IMG/VR virus record: IMGVR_UViG_3300031578_000340
Location: 1-23,427 of that record
DNA length: 23,427 nucleotides
Strand: one strand, 5' to 3'
Source: a virus
In this document: piece after piece, positions 21,224 through 23,427 of the stretch
Layout of the letters: every line of letters starts with the position of its first letter
How positions within the stretch are numbered: position 1 is the stretch's first letter
Translations under genes and position numbers: made by a program
Notes under the pieces: model-generated
The model's input: the letters and a program-made list of their open reading frames with translations, nothing else
What the model was told of the DNA's origin: nothing
Databases searched by the model: none

Positions 21224-22891
21224 TTAAGAATTCTTTATGAATCTTTCTATGTAATTTGTATTTGATTTTATATATCCAGATATGCTATTTAATAAAGAAA
21301 TTACACCATCAATAGCATCTGCACTCTTATTTTTATTAGGTCTCATATTTCCATTTAAATCTTTATACAATACAATATTTCTAAAATTCCACATCATACA
21401 TTTATTATATTGTATATTGATTATCTTTTCATAAAAACAAGTTTCTACAAATCTCATTGCTGGATCAAAATGTTTAGCAAATGGAGGTACTGCTACACAC
21501 CATATTCCTGCTTGTTTCATATCATTTAATAATCTATCAAAATGCCAGGGATCATAATACAATCCCTTTACATTATATATATTATTTATTTCTAAAAGAG
21601 TTTGTTTAACTAATTCATAATCTATAGTTGGTGTATTACATTCTATAATATATCCTTCTCTTATCCATTGAAGAATATCTATATTTCCTTTTCTTAATGA
21701 ATTATTATCTCCTTTAACAAAATAGAAGTATGGTTTAACATAAAACTTTCCATCTCCTTCAAATAATAATACAATACTTGTTAAATCTCTTGTTGCACTT
21801 AAATCTAATCCAATATAACAAGGAAGGTTTTTGATGTCTTCTTCATTAAATGTTGTAAAGCAAGGTAAAAGAATATCAGTTGGAATCCATTGACTATTTT
21901 CCTGTAAGAATATATTAAATCTTTTTGTTACAAAATCATTAAACAATGAAGGAATAGACTTATTTGTATTAAATTGATCTTTAAATAATCTTAAATCTAA
22001 TATTGTATCTAATCCGGGATTTGCTTTATACCAATTAGTTTCGTTTTCTATATCATCACCTTCTTCAAGTTCATATAACAAATAGAAAAATCTATCATCT
22101 GTTGAAATACCTCTCAATACATTTCTTCCTGTTTCTACTAATTGTGCACAAAAACTATCCATTCCAAAACCTGCTGTTGATATTAGAAATAACATAGGAT
22201 TTAATTTTGTACCTAAAGCATTCTTAATAACATTAAACTTCTGTGCATCTTTATATGTATGTATTTCATCTAAAATACAAGATGTTGGATTTAATCCTTC
22301 TAATCTATCTGTTATTGCTGGAACAGTTTTTGTATATCCATATTTTCTTTTATCTTTAAATACTATTTTATTTGATTGTCTTACTTCAAGCCTCTGGTTT
22401 AATGCTGGTGAACTCATTACTATTTGCCTTAATTCCTTAAAGGCTGTATCATTTGATTGATTCTGTGACCCCGCAACCAATACAGATTGGGGAAATGTAA
22501 CACCATCTGCTAATAAAAAATATAATTGTAAAAAACATACAAATGTAGTTTTACCATTTTTCCTTCCTATAAACAAAAAAGCATATAAATACTTTCTTAT
22601 ATTTGTGTCTTTAAAATATAAACCAAATAAAGCAAGTATAATAAAGCATTGAAATGGTTGTAGATTTAATCTTTCTCCTTTATCTAAATAGATATAATAA
22701 GCAAAATTAAAAACTCTTTCTACCTCATCAGGCCTCCAATCTAAATCATAACGTAATACATCTTCTTCGTGTCTTTTAACTGCTAATCGAATATTTTCAT
22801 TACATATGATTCTACCTTCTTGTACACCTTCACAATAATCCCTTGCTTTATCCCAACAATCTTGTATATATTCTTTTTTACTTAAAATCAT
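21224..22891 (-). CDS. Terminase large subunit
   Basis: Counting from the longer start at 22921, the ATPase domain has Walker A GRKNGKT (119-125) and Walker B CILDEIH (215-221), followed by LFLISTAG as the coupling segment. The nuclease domain has GLDLSATRD (371-379), YYDPWH with D457 and SADAIDG with D535 and D538, the usual acidic metal site. The protein matches HK97-type large terminases. It drives packaging and cuts concatemers. I prefer the ATG at 22891 (555 residues), which gives a 14-nt overlap with the small subunit; starts at 22903 and 22921 are also open. Confidence 0.93.
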   Translation of the reverse strand: MILSKKEYIQDCWDKARDYCEGVQEGRIICNENIRLAVKRHEEDVLRYDLDWRPDEVERVFNFAYYIYLDKGERLNLQPFQCFIILALFGLYFKDTNIRKYLYAFLFIGRKNGKTTFVCFLQLYFLLADGVTFPQSVLVAGSQNQSNDTAFKELRQIVMSSPALNQRLEVRQSNKIVFKDKRKYGYTKTVPAITDRLEGLNPTSCILDEIHTYKDAQKFNVIKNALGTKLNPMLFLISTAGFGMDSFCAQLVETGRNVLRGISTDDRFFYLLYELEEGDDIENETNWYKANPGLDTILDLRLFKDQFNTNKSIPSLFNDFVTKRFNIFLQENSQWIPTDILLPCFTTFNEEDIKNLPCYIGLDLSATRDLTSIVLLFEGDGKFYVKPYFYFVKGDNNSLRKGNIDILQWIREGYIIECNTPTIDYELVKQTLLEINNIYNVKGLYYDPWHFDRLLNDMKQAGIWCVAVPPFAKHFDPAMRFVETCFYEKIINIQYNKCMMWNFRNIVLYKDLNGNMRPNKNKSADAIDGVISLLNSISGYIKSNTNYIERFIKNS

Positions 22892-23210
22892 TGTCAAATT
22901 CATCAGTTGATTGTTCTTCAACTAATTTTAATTTTAATCTATCTGATCTGTTAATACCAAGTTTTGATGATAGTTGATTTATGTTTCTTTGAAACATTTG
23001 ATAGATACCAACTATAGGATTCATCTTAGATAATCTATCCCCTTTAGTTGTATAATAATAACTAACAACACCTTCATCTTTAATTTGATCTAAACATTGT
23101 TTTGATAATTGAATATTTTCAATTAGTTCAATTATCATATAATCATCAACATCAGGGTCATAACTTCCTTTCTTAATAAGGTGTTCAACGATTTGTGTTT
23201 TTATTGACAT
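22878..23210 (-). CDS. Terminase small subunit, P27-like
   Basis: The 110-residue protein has an N-terminal helical region (QIVEHLIKKG, DDYMIIELIENIQL) and the C-terminal signature NPIVGIYQMFQRNINQLSSKLGINRSDRLKL. That matches the NP-x-helix-LGLTPxSR pattern of P27-family small terminases. It recognises the packaging site and loads the large subunit. It overlaps the large-subunit gene, the common arrangement, and follows a 45-residue ORF. Confidence 0.85.
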   Translation of the reverse strand: MSIKTQIVEHLIKKGSYDPDVDDYMIIELIENIQLSKQCLDQIKDEGVVSYYYTTKGDRLSKMNPIVGIYQMFQRNINQLSSKLGINRSDRLKLKLVEEQSTDEFDNDFK

Positions 23211-23219
23211 AATAATATT

Positions 23220-23357
23220 TTAATTTTTACAAAACAATGTACTATCAATTAACATATATCCTTTAAGATAAAGAGCCTGAGTTAAATCTCCCATCTTAAT
23301 AAAGATATATTCATTTTCAAGTTCAATTGTTAATAATTCTTCAGGATCAGGTTGCAT
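23220..23357 (-). CDS. Small hypothetical protein upstream of terminase, 45 residues
   Basis: The ORF starts MQPDPEELLTIELENEYIFI and ends LIDSTLFCKN. It is acidic at the N-terminus, has no membrane segment, and its stop lies 9 nt before the small terminase start. A motif copy 13 nt upstream, as at other virion genes, supports it as the first gene of the late operon inside this window. I recognise no family. Confidence 0.5.
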   Translation of the reverse strand: MQPDPEELLTIELENEYIFIKMGDLTQALYLKGYMLIDSTLFCKN

Positions 23358-23370
23358 AGTAGTTTTTTAT

Positions 23371-23379
23371 TATATATTC
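23371..23379 (-). promoter_or_regulatory. RTGAATATATAA motif copy (first virion-module ORF)
   Basis: GAATATATA within GTGAATATATAA, 13 nt upstream of the 45-residue ORF. It is the most upstream copy in the window. Bases 23380-23427 beyond it are too short to assign. Confidence 0.45.
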
Positions 23380-23427
23380 ACAATTAAAAAATACCAGTAT
23401 GAAAATCGCTGGATGTGCAAAAACGGT

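Overview
The window is one face of a low-GC, tailed-phage (siphovirus-type, HK97-like) genome or prophage. Every gene I can support lies on the minus strand, so the order of transcription is from high to low coordinates. The host is most likely a member of the Bacteroidota. The sequence is very AT-rich, most starts are preceded by A-rich stretches without a Shine-Dalgarno (SD) sequence, the one convincing host-type promoter is of the Bacteroidota TTTG-N19-TAnnTTTG form, and the tail, LamG and BppU-like proteins resemble those of Bacteroidota phages. The host assignment is inference.

Region 1, 9.0-23.4 kb, is the virion module in canonical order: a 45-residue ORF, small and large terminase, portal, prohead protease, major capsid, head-tail connector, head-closure protein, gp10-like protein, tail terminator, tail tube, two tail-assembly chaperones joined by a -1 frameshift on an A9 run, a short tape measure, a 1032-residue tail-tip protein with an apparent domain insertion, a LamG-like adhesin, a two-helix membrane protein and a BppU-like protein. 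Hairpin terminators follow the capsid and tail-tube genes. A 12-bp motif (RTGAATATATAA) recurs a short distance upstream of six genes of this module.

Region 2, 4.6-9.0 kb, holds a holin candidate, two small unknown genes, a large serine recombinase (probable integrase) between terminators, and a 419-residue protein with its own host-type, nearly leaderless promoter. That protein looks like a degenerate relative of the polymerase-like protein in region 3.

Region 3, 0.2-4.6 kb, is a string of small accessory genes: an unknown protein, a PD-(D/E)XK nuclease-like protein, a Mimivirus-style ankyrin protein, two tandem single-span membrane mini-proteins, an HNH endonuclease, a lipoprotein and a 56-residue ORF. 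Several share an almost identical 5' leader. The string ends with a minimal family-A-polymerase-like protein and a half-length thymidylate-synthase-like protein.

The most unusual feature is the leader of the polymerase-like gene (about 1892-2081). It contains a strong SD hidden in an 11-bp stem, a 27-codon basic leader peptide, and two crossing sets of complementary arms. One arm pairs leader-peptide codons with the sequence immediately before the polymerase start. This is the expected layout of a translational attenuator, comparable in logic to leader-peptide/pseudoknot control of plasmid replication initiators. I see no endolysin, repressor, helicase or tRNA, so either the window is only part of the genome or those functions are unrecognisable here.
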